From assembly GCA_026386805.1 (NCBI GenBank), contig JAPLMX010000175.1:1-63107 (forward strand): 63,107 nt of DNA, in the 5' to 3' direction. Source of the stretch: Phycisphaerae bacterium. Lineage in GTDB: Bacteria > Planctomycetota > Phycisphaerae > Sedimentisphaerales > Anaerobacaceae. The position numbers were made by a program, and so were the translations under genes. The notes beneath the pieces are model-generated. The model was given only the letters and a program-made list of their open reading frames with translations. It was not told where the DNA came from and did not search any database. Numbering within the stretch: position 1 is the stretch's first letter; each line of letters starts with the position of its first letter. This document shows positions 44,751 to 53,730 of this stretch, piece after piece.

Positions 44751-45281
44751 TTACCTTCTTAGCAGCGCCCTGCGCCGAGAAGGCCCCCGGCCCTTTCCAT
44801 ACATACGCATCCACCAGCCGACCGGCAAGAACAAAAATGGCCCAAGGACCGCCGAATAGAGCGGCTGCCACAGAAACACCGCCACGTTTATCGTGATCGA
44901 TTGAGCCCGCAAGAACATCAGGAGGCCGCTCAGGCCAGCCGTCAGGCAGCCCATGAGGAAGATCGCCAGGAATTGATGGCGCACCTTGCGCACGAAGATG
45001 GTGCTGCTGAGATCGGACAGCAGCATACCGAACAGGCCGAAGCTGATGATACGCGGCCCCATGAATAGCGGTACGGTCGAGTTGCTCAAGTCCGCCACGA
45101 AACCGATGGCGAAGGAGGCCAGGATGGCGTCCTTCGAGTTGCAGCGAATGGCGAAGAAAACCAGAAGGATCAGCAGAAGGTCCGGCTTGATGTCCGGACG
45201 CACGAGGGCGAGGATGCCCACGGGGCCGGTTTGCAGGATGGAGGCAGCCAGGATAAGCACCGCAAACCGAAGCCAACGCAT
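44751..45281 (-). CDS. mreD: MreD, elongasome membrane protein
   Basis: The 176-aa protein has about five membrane segments (MRWLRFAVLILAASILQTGP; LLLILLVFFAI; FGLFGMLLSDL; FLAIFLMGCLTAGLSGLLMF; LGPFLFLPVGWWM). Its size, hydrophobicity and position between mreC and the PBP2 gene are those of MreD, whose sequence is weakly conserved. It is thought to assist MreC and PBP2 in cell elongation. Confidence 0.8.
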   Translation of the reverse strand: MRWLRFAVLILAASILQTGPVGILALVRPDIKPDLLLILLVFFAIRCNSKDAILASFAIGFVADLSNSTVPLFMGPRIISFGLFGMLLSDLSSTIFVRKVRHQFLAIFLMGCLTAGLSGLLMFLRAQSITINVAVFLWQPLYSAVLGPFLFLPVGWWMRMYGKGRGPSRRRALLRR

Positions 45282-45325
45282 TCAATCACTCCCGTGGAAG
45301 TCCAACCACACACACGCGTGTGGGA

Positions 45326-46159
45326 TCACTGCACCGACGCCGGTTTCATCACGACCACGTCGCTGAGCGTCGTGAGATCGCAGACAGGCCGCACGGTGAT
45401 GTCCCAAACCCTGGGGTTGTCCGGGTCTCTCTCGCACCGCGCCACTTCGCCCACAATGATCGGGACGTCGAGAAAGCCCGGCTGTCTCTGGGCGTAGACG
45501 ACGTCGCCGGTTCGAATGGCGGTGCTGTAGAGAACCAGCGGGATTCGGGCGGCGCCGTTGCCCCGGCCCTCCATGACGTTGCGCACGTTCAGTGTGCCAA
45601 TGCTGACCCGTATCCCGCATTTGGGGTCGGTAATGAGCTTGATCCTCGCCCCATCGCTGTAAACGCCGGAGACGATCCCGATGACGCACTGGTCGTCGAG
45701 GCGGGTGTCGGTGAGGCTCATCACGCACTGACCGACGGCCACGCCACTATCCTGGCCCCGATCGATCGTCAGCTCGTCTTTCATCTGCGTGACGACTTTC
45801 GCGGGAACGGGTTGCATGTGCTCCAACCCGGGTCTGGCGTGCAGCTTCGTGAGCATCTCGATTTGGCTGTGGGCCTCCTGGAGTTGCTTCTGGAGATTGG
45901 CGCACGCGTTGCGGAATTGCTGGTTGGCCTGGAACAGCTTGTCGTACTCGCGGGAACTGACCGTTCGCTCCTGGGCGGTCGTTCGGGCAACTCGTGTCAG
46001 GCCGCTGCCCATCGCCAAAGGCCAGCGGAACACCCGCGTGTAAGTGTGCTGCAGCCAGCCGGTGGCATCTCTCGGGACGAGAAACAAGAAGATCAGCCCC
46101 ACCAGCAGGCCCCAGACAAAGAGCATCCCCTTTGATATGCCGGCCCGTTTTCGTGTCAT
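45326..46159 (-). CDS. mreC: MreC, cell-shape protein
   Basis: The 277-aa protein has one N-terminal membrane segment (MLFVWGLLVGLIFLFLV), a coiled coil (NQQFRNACANLQKQLQEAHS) and the MreC beta-barrel domain with KDELTIDRGQDSGVAVGQCV and GVYSDGARIKLITDPKCGIR. MreC is a periplasmic scaffold that activates PBP2. It lies 66 bases after mreB and 44 before mreD. Confidence 0.9.
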   Translation of the reverse strand: MTRKRAGISKGMLFVWGLLVGLIFLFLVPRDATGWLQHTYTRVFRWPLAMGSGLTRVARTTAQERTVSSREYDKLFQANQQFRNACANLQKQLQEAHSQIEMLTKLHARPGLEHMQPVPAKVVTQMKDELTIDRGQDSGVAVGQCVMSLTDTRLDDQCVIGIVSGVYSDGARIKLITDPKCGIRVSIGTLNVRNVMEGRGNGAARIPLVLYSTAIRTGDVVYAQRQPGFLDVPIIVGEVARCERDPDNPRVWDITVRPVCDLTTLSDVVVMKPASVQ

Positions 46160-46225
46160 AATCGTCGGTCAAAAACGGTGCGACCCCTCAGGCGGCCTGC
46201 CTCGTCAGGCCCCGTGCCAACGCGG

Positions 46226-47281
46226 CTAATCATATCCGCGCTCGCTGTGGTCCATCGTGTCTTTCCACAGCTCCAGGTTTTCCAAGTATACGCTCGTGCC
46301 GCGGGCCACGCAGCTCAGGGGGTCCTCGGCCCGGAAGACTTTCAACCCGGTCGCATTGCTCAGCACCTTATCCATCCCTCGCAGCAGGGAGCCGCCGCCG
46401 CAGATGCAGATGCCGTTGTCGATCAGGTCGGCGGCCAGTTCCGGCTCGGCCCGTTCCAGCGTTGACGTGACGGCGTCGATGATCTGCGAGACGGGGTCTT
46501 TCAACGCCTCGCGGATCTCTTCGCTGGTGACGACGATCTTGCGCGGCAGGCCGGAGATCGTGTCTCGTCCGGCGATCTCCATCGTCAGCTCTTCCTCCAG
46601 CGCGGCGGCCGAGCCGATCTGGATCTTGACCTTCTCCGCCCGGGCTTCGCCGATCAGGAGATTGTAGGTTCGCTTCAGGTGGTTGATCACGGCCTCATCC
46701 ATGTCGTCGCCGCCGACGCGGATGGAGGTGGCGGTGGCGATGTCGGCCAAAGATATGATGGCGACTTCCGTCGTTCCCCCACCGGTGTCGCAGATCATCG
46801 AGGCGGTCGGCTCCGTGACGGGCAGCCCGGCTCCGATTCCCGCCGCCATAGGCTCGTCCACCAGGTAAACTCTTCGGGCGCCGGCCCGCTCGGCGCTATC
46901 GATCACGGCCCGCCGCTCCACGGCGGTGATGCCGCTGGGCACCGCGATCACGACGCGCGGGCGCACCAACCCGCCCCGGCCGTGTACCTTGCGGATGAAG
47001 TAGCTGAGCATTTTCTCGGTGATTTCGAAGTCGCTGATGACCCCGTCCTTGAGCGGGCGAATGGCACTGATCGAGCCGGGTGTCTTGCCCAGCATCTCGC
47101 GGGCGACCAGACCGACGGCCTCCCCGTTATTCAGGACTATATTGGTCCCCTTCCGGACCGCCACAACGGAGGGCTCGTTCAGGACAATTCCTTTACCCCG
47201 AACGCAAACCAGCGTGGTACAGGTACCGAGATCGATCCCCATATCCATGCTGAAAAAGCCAAGAATTGCGTCCAACAGCAC
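46226..47281 (-). CDS. mreB: MreB, actin-like rod-shape protein
   Basis: The 351-aa protein has actin phosphate loops (MGIDLGTCTTLVCVRGKGIV; CDTGGGTTEVAIISLADIAT), VVIAVPSGITAVERRAVIDS and CICGGGSLLRGMDKVL, the standard MreB signature set, plus an N-terminal amphipathic membrane helix (MLLDAILGFFS). It directs peptidoglycan synthesis along the cell side. Cys replaces the usual Ala/Asn in DLGTCTT, a small difference. It is full length and heads mreB-C-D-mrdA. Confidence 0.96.
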   Translation of the reverse strand: MLLDAILGFFSMDMGIDLGTCTTLVCVRGKGIVLNEPSVVAVRKGTNIVLNNGEAVGLVAREMLGKTPGSISAIRPLKDGVISDFEITEKMLSYFIRKVHGRGGLVRPRVVIAVPSGITAVERRAVIDSAERAGARRVYLVDEPMAAGIGAGLPVTEPTASMICDTGGGTTEVAIISLADIATATSIRVGGDDMDEAVINHLKRTYNLLIGEARAEKVKIQIGSAAALEEELTMEIAGRDTISGLPRKIVVTSEEIREALKDPVSQIIDAVTSTLERAEPELAADLIDNGICICGGGSLLRGMDKVLSNATGLKVFRAEDPLSCVARGTSVYLENLELWKDTMDHSERGYD

Positions 47282-47352
47282 AGGCGACTCCTTTCTGAGA
47301 CTGCTATTGGATATTCTGAGTGCCGAGAGGCGGTATCGTCAAGGGAATTTCG

Positions 47353-47511
47353 CTAAGGCGTCCCGAAAATCGTTCCGTAGTCAGCTTGGCACGCGTAGGT
47401 CACATACACCATCGTGGCCAGGAGAACCGCGACCGCCACGGCGAGGATGGCCGTGTACAGGTTGTTGGGAGGGGGCACCTTTCCCCCGCGTGGTTGAGGC
47501 ATCGGACTCAT
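47353..47511 (-). CDS. Small single-pass membrane protein
   Basis: This 52-aa frame begins MSPMPQPRGGKVPPPNNLYT, has one membrane segment (AILAVAVAVLLATMVYV) and ends ADYGTIFGTP. It fills the gap between the coiled-coil gene and mreB, with short gaps on both sides and the same strand, so it looks like a real member of the elongasome operon. I do not recognise the family. It is short, hence moderate confidence. Confidence 0.6.
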   Translation of the reverse strand: MSPMPQPRGGKVPPPNNLYTAILAVAVAVLLATMVYVTYACQADYGTIFGTP

Positions 47512-47560
47512 AGACTTATAACCTCCCGGCGGTCAGCCTGGACGGCCCGCCGTTCTCGGC

Positions 47561-48466
47561 TTACAAATTCGTTGCCACCTTGTCACCCACTTGCGGCTGC
47601 ATGCCCGTCTTGACGAGATCGAGCTTGCCGACCGCGGTGTCGGGCCAAACCTCAAGGATCACGATATCCGCCACAAACTGGTCACCGCGGATCACGTGGA
47701 ACCTCATATCCTGCCGGACGCCGCCGGCGGCCCCGATCGAGATCTCGGCCAGACGGTTCGGGAAATCCACCCGTGTGACCTGGCCGTTCAGCGCGATACT
47801 CTTTGTTTCTCGTGCCGGAGAAACCGCCGCGATGGGCGGTACCGGCCGGGCCAGCGAGCTTCCCGCCGGCACCGTCGTCGGGGGCTGGGCTGCAATCTTC
47901 CCATACTGCACCAGGTACTGGTTGAGTCGGGTTCCCAGCTCCTGGTTCTCCTGCGTCAACTGGCGAACCTTGTCATCGAGCTGGGCGATGATGGTCACCT
48001 TCTCCAACAGCGTCTGGCTGGTTTCGGCCAGCTCTTTCTCACGATTGATACGGTCGGCCTCCAAGCTCTGCACCTTCTGGTGCTCGGCCTGGAACAGGGT
48101 CCTCTGCTCCTTTTCCCCGGCGCTGCTCGCCTGTGCGGCGGATGCCAAGCTTGCCCCTTGCTGCACTAACTGAGCGTTCTCGCGCTTGGCGGCGTCCAGA
48201 TCCGCTTGGAGCTTGGTAATCTGTGCGCTCAGGGCGATGATCTGGGTATCAAGCTTGTCTTTCTCGACCTTGGCCGCTTGGATCCCCGCATCCAAGTCTC
48301 GATCGGCCTTGAGCTTGAGTTCTGTGGCCCTTTGCTTCTGTCCCCTCAACTCGTCTGCGGCCTTGCGCTGGTTATCCGCGCTGGCGACATACGTAACGAC
48401 AATGCCGCTGAGGAACAGGGAGAAAACGGTCAGCAAGACGATCAGAACCTTGGTAAGCGTGCTCAA
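47561..48466 (-). CDS. Membrane-anchored coiled-coil protein upstream of mreB
   Basis: The 301-aa protein has an N-terminal membrane segment (MSTLTKVLIVLLTVFSLFLS), a long coiled coil (about 30-195), a Pro-rich linker and a small beta domain (residues 220-301: GQVTRVDFPNRLAEISIGAA, DMRFHVIRGDQFVADIVILE). Similar anchored coiled-coil proteins with this beta domain occur in planctomycete genomes, as far as I recall, without known function. Its position before mreB suggests a cell-shape role. Confidence 0.7.
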   Translation of the reverse strand: MSTLTKVLIVLLTVFSLFLSGIVVTYVASADNQRKAADELRGQKQRATELKLKADRDLDAGIQAAKVEKDKLDTQIIALSAQITKLQADLDAAKRENAQLVQQGASLASAAQASSAGEKEQRTLFQAEHQKVQSLEADRINREKELAETSQTLLEKVTIIAQLDDKVRQLTQENQELGTRLNQYLVQYGKIAAQPPTTVPAGSSLARPVPPIAAVSPARETKSIALNGQVTRVDFPNRLAEISIGAAGGVRQDMRFHVIRGDQFVADIVILEVWPDTAVGKLDLVKTGMQPQVGDKVATNL

Positions 48467-49400
48467 AGCAGGCTCCTTTCACCAATCCGCGTGTCTTAGC
48501 AACATCTGTATAGCACAATTTTACGCTTTGGGCCCTCAAAGGTCAAGTCATTTTTCCTAAATAGCCCAAATAGAAACAGCTTTCAAGGACCCGGAGGCCG
48601 TGAGAAAGTCAGGGTGGCTCGACGCGATGGACCGAATCAGTGGCTGATGGAAGGGCCGCAGGATTGGCTTTGTTTCACATCCTCGGCCGCCGTGGGGCTC
48701 CCGGCTCTCTGCGTACGCCGGTGGCAGCGGAGTGCTGGCGTCTGGCGCAACCGGTTCTCGCGTACTTGCAGGTTGGGAATGGCCCAAGCTTGTCACCCCG
48801 GACCCCGATCCGGCGCGCCGGTCACAGGCTTGCCGTCGGGGGAATTGGCTTTGTTCTTCCGAACTCATTTTGGGGGGTAGAGCTATCATAACTCTTTTTC
48901 TCCAAAGCACTTACTGTCCAGGTCGGCTCGCCGCCAATTGGCTTTGTTTGGCATCGTTGGCCGCTGTGGGGCTCCCGAGTCCCGGCGCATGCCGACGGCC
49001 GCGAAGCATCGGCGTCTGGAGCATCCGCTTCGTGCGTGCTTGCCCGTTGGCGATGACTCCGGCTTGTCATCCCGGACCCCGATCCGGCGCGCCGGTCACA
49101 GGCCTGCCGTCGGGGAAATTGGCTTTGTTTGGCATCCTCGGCCTAAGTGGGGCCTCCGGGTCCCTGCCTACGCCGGCGGCAGCCAGGAGCTGACGGCGTA
49201 CCGATCCCAACCAGCCTGACCCGATTCACTATTCACTTTTCAATTGTGACGGCAGCTCAATAGTTCTTTGTCTATCATACAGATATCGGGCTGGGCTGTC
49301 AAGTGCCGTCTCGGTGCGATAGGTTGAGCGGTGCTGTCAATGATTCTGTGTGAACGTAAACCATGACAAGTAAAGACCTTACGCTTGTCCCGCAGGGGCT
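48467..49400. other. Non-coding repeat region, cluster B
   Basis: About 930 bases without a supported gene. It holds several copies of a TTGGCTTTGTTTGGCATCC-like word (near 48663, 48844, 48940 and 49118), interleaved with a composite block CTTGTCACCCCGGACCCCGA and following bases (48788 and 49063, about 70 bases shared). The word is the reverse complement of the cluster A repeat at 37.9-38.2 kb. Confidence 0.7.
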
Positions 49401-50441
49401 CTACGGACCGGATTTCTTCATGCGGCGGCGTAGGACGGCCTTGGCGGCGGCCAGGCGCACGCCCTTGGCGGGGTCTTGCAGCAGTTGGGGCAGGTATTTC
49501 GCCGAACGCTCCGTCCCGATCTCTCCGATCGCCAGGGCCGCCAGCGTCCTGATGCGCTGCTGCCCCAGGGCGTCTATGTCCGCCATGAGCTTGTCCGCCA
49601 AGACCGCCAGGACTTCCGCTTCGCCGCCACTGTCGCCGAGCCTGCCAAGCTGCTCGGCGGCCGCCAGACGGACCTCCGTAACCGGGTCGTCGAGCATCGT
49701 GACGATCGCGCTTTTTGCCTCGTCGGTGCCCAGGGCGCCCATCGCCCGGATGCCGATCACGCGGTCGTCGGCGTAGGCACTGATCAGCCTCGTCCAGAGC
49801 TTCGGGTAGATCCGGTGATCGCCCAGCATGGCAATGGCCTCGGCGGTCTGCAGAATGACCATGTCGGAGGAATCGTCCCGCTGCAACGTCCAATAAAGAA
49901 AGCGAATTCCCTCCTTCTGCCTGCTTTTCCCGAGTAATAGGGCGGCGTTGGCTCGGACGGTCTGGTCGCTGCTGGCCACCGCCGTGCAGATGTCTTGGTA
50001 GCATTGAGGTTGGCCCAGCCGGCTCATCGCATAGCAGGCCGCGATCTTGATGTTCGGGTTGGCGTCGTTGAGCAGAGGGCCGACCTCATCCTTGGCGGGG
50101 GCGAACCCCGTGTCGCCGATAGCGAGAATCGCCGTAAACCGGACCGGGACCACCGGGTCGGTCAAGAGCTTCTGGACCTTCGGCATCAGCTCGAGTTGCT
50201 TGGTCGAGGCCACGACCTCGACGGCGTTGGCCCGGATCTGTGGATCGGGGTCCGCGAGAGCGTCGGAGACGATTTGCTCGGCCTGGGTGGGCAGGTCGCC
50301 GCTGACCGGCGGCGTTGGCGCGGCTGCGGACGCGGATTTGGCGGGGGACCGGGGTGACCGGGCCGCCGGCCCGCATCCGAGCATCGGGAGCATTGCCAGA
50401 CTGAGAATCGCCATCCAAACGCGCCAGTCGATACGCTCCAT
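49401..50441 (-). CDS. HEAT-repeat lipoprotein
   Basis: The 346-aa protein has a lipoprotein signal (MAILSLAMLPMLGCGPAA, lipid-bearing Cys in LGC) and a low-complexity Pro/Ala linker. Residues 50-340 are HEAT/PBS-lyase-like helical repeats (DPQIRANAVEVVAS, DPVVPVRFTAILAIGDTGFA, DPVTEVRLAAAEQLGRLGDS, DPAKGVRLAAAKAVLRRRM). It is an envelope scaffold that binds partners. No enzyme motif is seen. It is followed on the minus strand by the cluster B region. Confidence 0.85.
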   Translation of the reverse strand: MERIDWRVWMAILSLAMLPMLGCGPAARSPRSPAKSASAAAPTPPVSGDLPTQAEQIVSDALADPDPQIRANAVEVVASTKQLELMPKVQKLLTDPVVPVRFTAILAIGDTGFAPAKDEVGPLLNDANPNIKIAACYAMSRLGQPQCYQDICTAVASSDQTVRANAALLLGKSRQKEGIRFLYWTLQRDDSSDMVILQTAEAIAMLGDHRIYPKLWTRLISAYADDRVIGIRAMGALGTDEAKSAIVTMLDDPVTEVRLAAAEQLGRLGDSGGEAEVLAVLADKLMADIDALGQQRIRTLAALAIGEIGTERSAKYLPQLLQDPAKGVRLAAAKAVLRRRMKKSGP

Positions 50442-50501
50442 CGCAGTACCTCTTCGAGACTCAGGAGTCGTGCATATTCAGCCTACGTTCTCTGCTTTGT
50501 C

Positions 50502-50581
50502 GGGTGCCATGCCTACGCTTGCGTAGGCATGCGATTGCCCTGGAGAGAAGACATGTCCACGCAAGCGTGGACATGGCACCC
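50502..50581. repeat. Double-hairpin palindromic element (BIME-like)
   Basis: Two perfect 11-bp hairpins (50508-50518/50521-50531, CATGCCTACGC; and 50552-50562/50565-50575, CATGTCCACGC), bounded by an outer inverted GGGTGCCATG/CATGGCACCC. It lies in the gap between the HEAT lipoprotein gene and lnt. Confidence 0.8.
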
Positions 50582-50625
50582 AGGAAACTCCCTTTTGCCA
50601 CGAACAATACCAGGGTTCAGAGCCG

Positions 50626-52512
50626 TCACGCGGCTGTCTGGGACGCTTGCTTGTGCCGCCGGGTCAGCCGGGTCCCAAGCGGGCATACGAGGGCCGCCGT
50701 GAACAAGACGGCACAACCGTCGGCGAACCATTCGCCGTGCCGGCTGTAGAAAGTCACCCTCTTATCTATCGGCAATCGGTCGAGGAACCATCCAGCTATA
50801 GCGATCCTCTCCGCACTCCGGCGGGGAAAACCATCGCTGGCGGCTATGTACCCGTCTCGGATTCGGCCGGTGGACTCGATCAGGCAACTGATCCCCGTAT
50901 TGACGCTGCGGATGATGGGCAGCCGGTTCTCCACGGCCCGAAACGCACAGATCGCCGCATGTTGCGGCAGCTCCGTGCTGGGAATCACCCGCGCCGGCTC
51001 CTTGTTGAACCGGACGAACCAGCCGTCATTGCTGATATTGACCAGCCAATCGACTTGCTTGCGGCCCTGCGGATCGAGGGCGAAGTTCCGCGCGACGTAC
51101 GGAATCGTGTCCTCGTAGCAGATAATGACGCCGAAATGGTAGGAAGTGGGAAGTTTGAAGTTGGAAGTGTGAAGTTGAGAGTCGCCGCTTGAAACTTGAC
51201 TCTTCAAACTTGAAACCTCCTTCGATGCCATTTCGAAGAGGGTGTACCGAGTGCCGTGCTCGAGCGAGTAATCCGGGTTGTAGCCCTTGGGCAGGAACCG
51301 CTTGAGCTGCTCGAAAAGCCAGGGGATCTGCCAGCGGAAAGGGATGTACTCGCCGAAGAGGACGAGGTGGATCTTGTCGTAGCGCATCGGGTCGCGGGTC
51401 CCGTCCGTCCGATAAAGATAGGCGGAGTTGTACTTGCCGAGATAGGGCTTGCCCCGGAAACCCGGTAGGACTTCGGCGCCATACGCACCGACCAGGACAT
51501 AGGCCGTGTCCTTGGCATGTTGACCGAGGGCTTGATGAAAGGCCCTGTCCTCTTCCCAGTCCCAATCGCTCAGTTGCGACCAGAGCTCGGGCTGGAGGTT
51601 GGCCTGGACCATCGTCTCGGGCCAGACGATCAGGTCTGCCCCGGCCGAGGCGGCGGCCTGACTCTTCCCCATCAGCTCGTCGAAGATATCCACGCTGGCC
51701 TTGAAGCTCCGCTTGACGGAGATGGGCACGTTCGATTGCAGCGAGGCTACCAGTGGCCCGTCCGTCACGCATTGCCCAGCCTGCCGGAGTCGCCACTGGC
51801 CGTAGAGCACGGTGCCCGAGACGACGAGAACCGTCGCTACAACCGCCGAGCCGAGAAGCTTGCCGGGAAGTCTGCGGGCGCTGTAGAGCGGGCAGACGTC
51901 GTGTTCGTAGGGTGGGCTGTGCCCACCGGTTTGACCTGATATGGACGGTACCTGGTGGGCACAGCCCACCCTACGCGACTGGCTGATAAAGAGGATGAGA
52001 TCGACCAGCAGGCCGTTGACCATCGCCACGACGAAGCTGACGCCCGCAGCCCCGAAGAGGTCGGCGATTTGGATCATCGCGAGGTTCTGATACTGGCTGT
52101 GGCCGAGGAACCGCCAGAAGAACCCGCCCATCGGGAATCCTTGCAGCCGCTCCCATCCGACCGCCAGGATCGGCAGGGCAATGAACAACGGGAACCCTTT
52201 CGCCCGACTGAATCGCACCGCCAGGGCCGGCAGCAGCCAGAACAGTGACAGATACAGGCTCATTCCCAGCCAGCCAATGATGGTAATCGGCACAATCCAA
52301 TAGACACTGACCAGCCAATAGAGGTATCCGATCCCCAGGGCCATCCAGGCAAGCGTGCGGGGCCGTAGCGATGGTGTACACGCGAGGGCAAACGGCACCA
52401 ACGCTCCCCACGCCAGCAAGGACCAGCCGATCGGCGCCTGAATGACGGTCAGCATCGCACCGCTAAGGACAAAGAGCAGCAATATGATGAGAAGAGGCTT
52501 CCTATTCCTCAA
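50626..52512 (-). CDS. lnt: Apolipoprotein N-acyltransferase
   Basis: The 628-aa protein has about seven N-terminal membrane segments and a C-terminal CN-hydrolase domain. The catalytic residues are visible: Glu299 (VWPETMVQ), Lys380 (RYDKIHLVLFGEY), Cys465 (VIICYEDTI), with NISNDGWF downstream. Lnt adds the third acyl chain to lipoproteins in the inner membrane. Two in-frame insertions derive from repeats: residues about 180-205 (an inverted GTAGGGTGGGC pair) and 433-457 (a SSLKSQVSSGDSQL-type run). The start overlaps the DNA methyltransferase gene by 11 bases. Confidence 0.9.
   Translation of the reverse strand: MRNRKPLLIILLLFVLSGAMLTVIQAPIGWSLLAWGALVPFALACTPSLRPRTLAWMALGIGYLYWLVSVYWIVPITIIGWLGMSLYLSLFWLLPALAVRFSRAKGFPLFIALPILAVGWERLQGFPMGGFFWRFLGHSQYQNLAMIQIADLFGAAGVSFVVAMVNGLLVDLILFISQSRRVGCAHQVPSISGQTGGHSPPYEHDVCPLYSARRLPGKLLGSAVVATVLVVSGTVLYGQWRLRQAGQCVTDGPLVASLQSNVPISVKRSFKASVDIFDELMGKSQAAASAGADLIVWPETMVQANLQPELWSQLSDWDWEEDRAFHQALGQHAKDTAYVLVGAYGAEVLPGFRGKPYLGKYNSAYLYRTDGTRDPMRYDKIHLVLFGEYIPFRWQIPWLFEQLKRFLPKGYNPDYSLEHGTRYTLFEMASKEVSSLKSQVSSGDSQLHTSNFKLPTSYHFGVIICYEDTIPYVARNFALDPQGRKQVDWLVNISNDGWFVRFNKEPARVIPSTELPQHAAICAFRAVENRLPIIRSVNTGISCLIESTGRIRDGYIAASDGFPRRSAERIAIAGWFLDRLPIDKRVTFYSRHGEWFADGCAVLFTAALVCPLGTRLTRRHKQASQTAA
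51906..51975. repeat. REP/BIME-like pair inside lnt
   Basis: CGTAGGGTGGGCTGTGCCCA (first 20 of 22, 51906-51927) and its perfect reverse complement (51954-51975) flank a 26-base spacer. The pair sits in frame in the loop between membrane segments and the enzyme domain of Lnt. Confidence 0.85.
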
Positions 52513-53518
52513 GCGGCGATGCCTCCCTTCGACCTCGGCTCGTCTTGTCGAGCGGGCTGAGCCTGCTCCCCAGCCGATTCAGCCGGTCGCTGACTTCCTT
52601 GATCGTAAAGAGTTGCTTCTTTTGCAGTCGCCCGTTCAGCTTTTCCGTGAACAGAGATAGGAGCAATCGATTGGCACAGAGCTGGCCGACCGGGATCTTG
52701 TTCTCGCTGTAGAGCCATTTCAGCTCGGCGTCCGCATGCTCGGGCCAGTCCGGCGCGCCGTTGCCCTCCACGGGCAGGCCCTCGGATTCCGCGATCCGCT
52801 CTTTTGCGGCTTCGACGTACGTCTCGGAGAGGTCGATGGTCGTGTACGTGCGGTTGAGCTTGTGCGCGACCACGGCGGTGGTGCCGGAGCCGCAGAAGGG
52901 GTCGAGGACCCAATCGCCCTCGTTCGAGCTGGTGCGAATGATCCGCGCGAGCAGACTCTCCGGCATCTGGCACGGGAAACCTGTTCGTTCGGTGAAGGTG
53001 CCGCAAACGCGGGGGTACTCGTTCCACACGTCGTCCGGCAATTTGCCGGCGGGGTTGGCCCGCCTGTCACTGTACTTCTTTTGTCGATCCGAGATCACAC
53101 GCACCGTTTCATCGTCGAAAACGAAATTCTTCGCGTCTTTTACGAAGTAAAGGATGTGCGTGTGCGCGCGGGCGAATTTGTTCTTGGTCTGCTGGCCGAA
53201 GGTGTAGTGCCAGATGATCCAGTTGCGCAGGGTCAGTCCCAGCTCATCTTCCAGGATCAGCTTGATGTGGGCGGCGTACTCATCGCCGATGGCGATATAG
53301 ATCGACCCGTGCGGCTTCAGTACACGGACGCACTCGCCGATCCAATCCCGCGTCCAGGCCAGGTACTTCGAACTCGCCTTGACGTCGTGGTACTTATCGT
53401 ATTTGTACCCGATATTGAACGGCGGATCGGCAAAGATCAAATCCGCGAAAGGCTCCCTCGCCCGCCGCAGAATCTCGACACAATCCCCGCAGAGTATCTG
53501 ATTCATTAGCTCCTGCAT
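52502..53518 (-). CDS. Site-specific DNA methyltransferase (beta-type, N6-adenine or N4-cytosine)
   Basis: The 338-aa protein has the catalytic motif IV (DPPFNIG, here LIFADPPFNIGYKYD) near the start and SAM-binding motif I (LDPFCGSGTTAVVAHKLNRT) in the second half, the beta-class order of CcrM/YhdJ-type enzymes. It has no restriction partner nearby. A C-terminal extension (RLNRLGSRLSPLDKTSRGRR) is basic. The target sequence is unknown. It may be an orphan regulatory methylase. It overlaps lnt by 11 bases. A start at the second Met (four codons later) is possible. Confidence 0.9.
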   Translation of the reverse strand: MQELMNQILCGDCVEILRRAREPFADLIFADPPFNIGYKYDKYHDVKASSKYLAWTRDWIGECVRVLKPHGSIYIAIGDEYAAHIKLILEDELGLTLRNWIIWHYTFGQQTKNKFARAHTHILYFVKDAKNFVFDDETVRVISDRQKKYSDRRANPAGKLPDDVWNEYPRVCGTFTERTGFPCQMPESLLARIIRTSSNEGDWVLDPFCGSGTTAVVAHKLNRTYTTIDLSETYVEAAKERIAESEGLPVEGNGAPDWPEHADAELKWLYSENKIPVGQLCANRLLLSLFTEKLNGRLQKKQLFTIKEVSDRLNRLGSRLSPLDKTSRGRREASPLEE

Positions 53519-53559
53519 CGCCGCATTCTACTGCCCGCCGCTCACTTGGCAAGCGGCAA

Positions 53560-53730
53560 TCTCGCATGACTACGAGACGGCGTGCGACAGCGTTTCGTGG
53601 GGGATCAGTCCTCATCTGTCTTGCTGAGCGAAGCGAAGCATCTGGGCGGCGGATGGAACCTACGCCTGTTATTGTTCTTAGCCCAGATCCTTCGCTGTCG
53701 CTCAGGATGACAAGAGGAATGCATCACCCC
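53560..53730. repeat. Dispersed repeat words in intergenic region
   Basis: TTGCTGAGCGAAGCGAAGCA near 53622 and CAGATCCTTCGCTGTCGCTC near 53686 are imperfect inverted copies of one another; the first resembles a word at 38410-38430. They look like remnants of a widespread dispersed repeat. Confidence 0.55.

Noticed and set aside
48600..49170. Possible CRISPR or coding repeats in cluster B
   Set aside because: Unit lengths and spacers are irregular and frames are interrupted, so neither a CRISPR nor a gene is supported.
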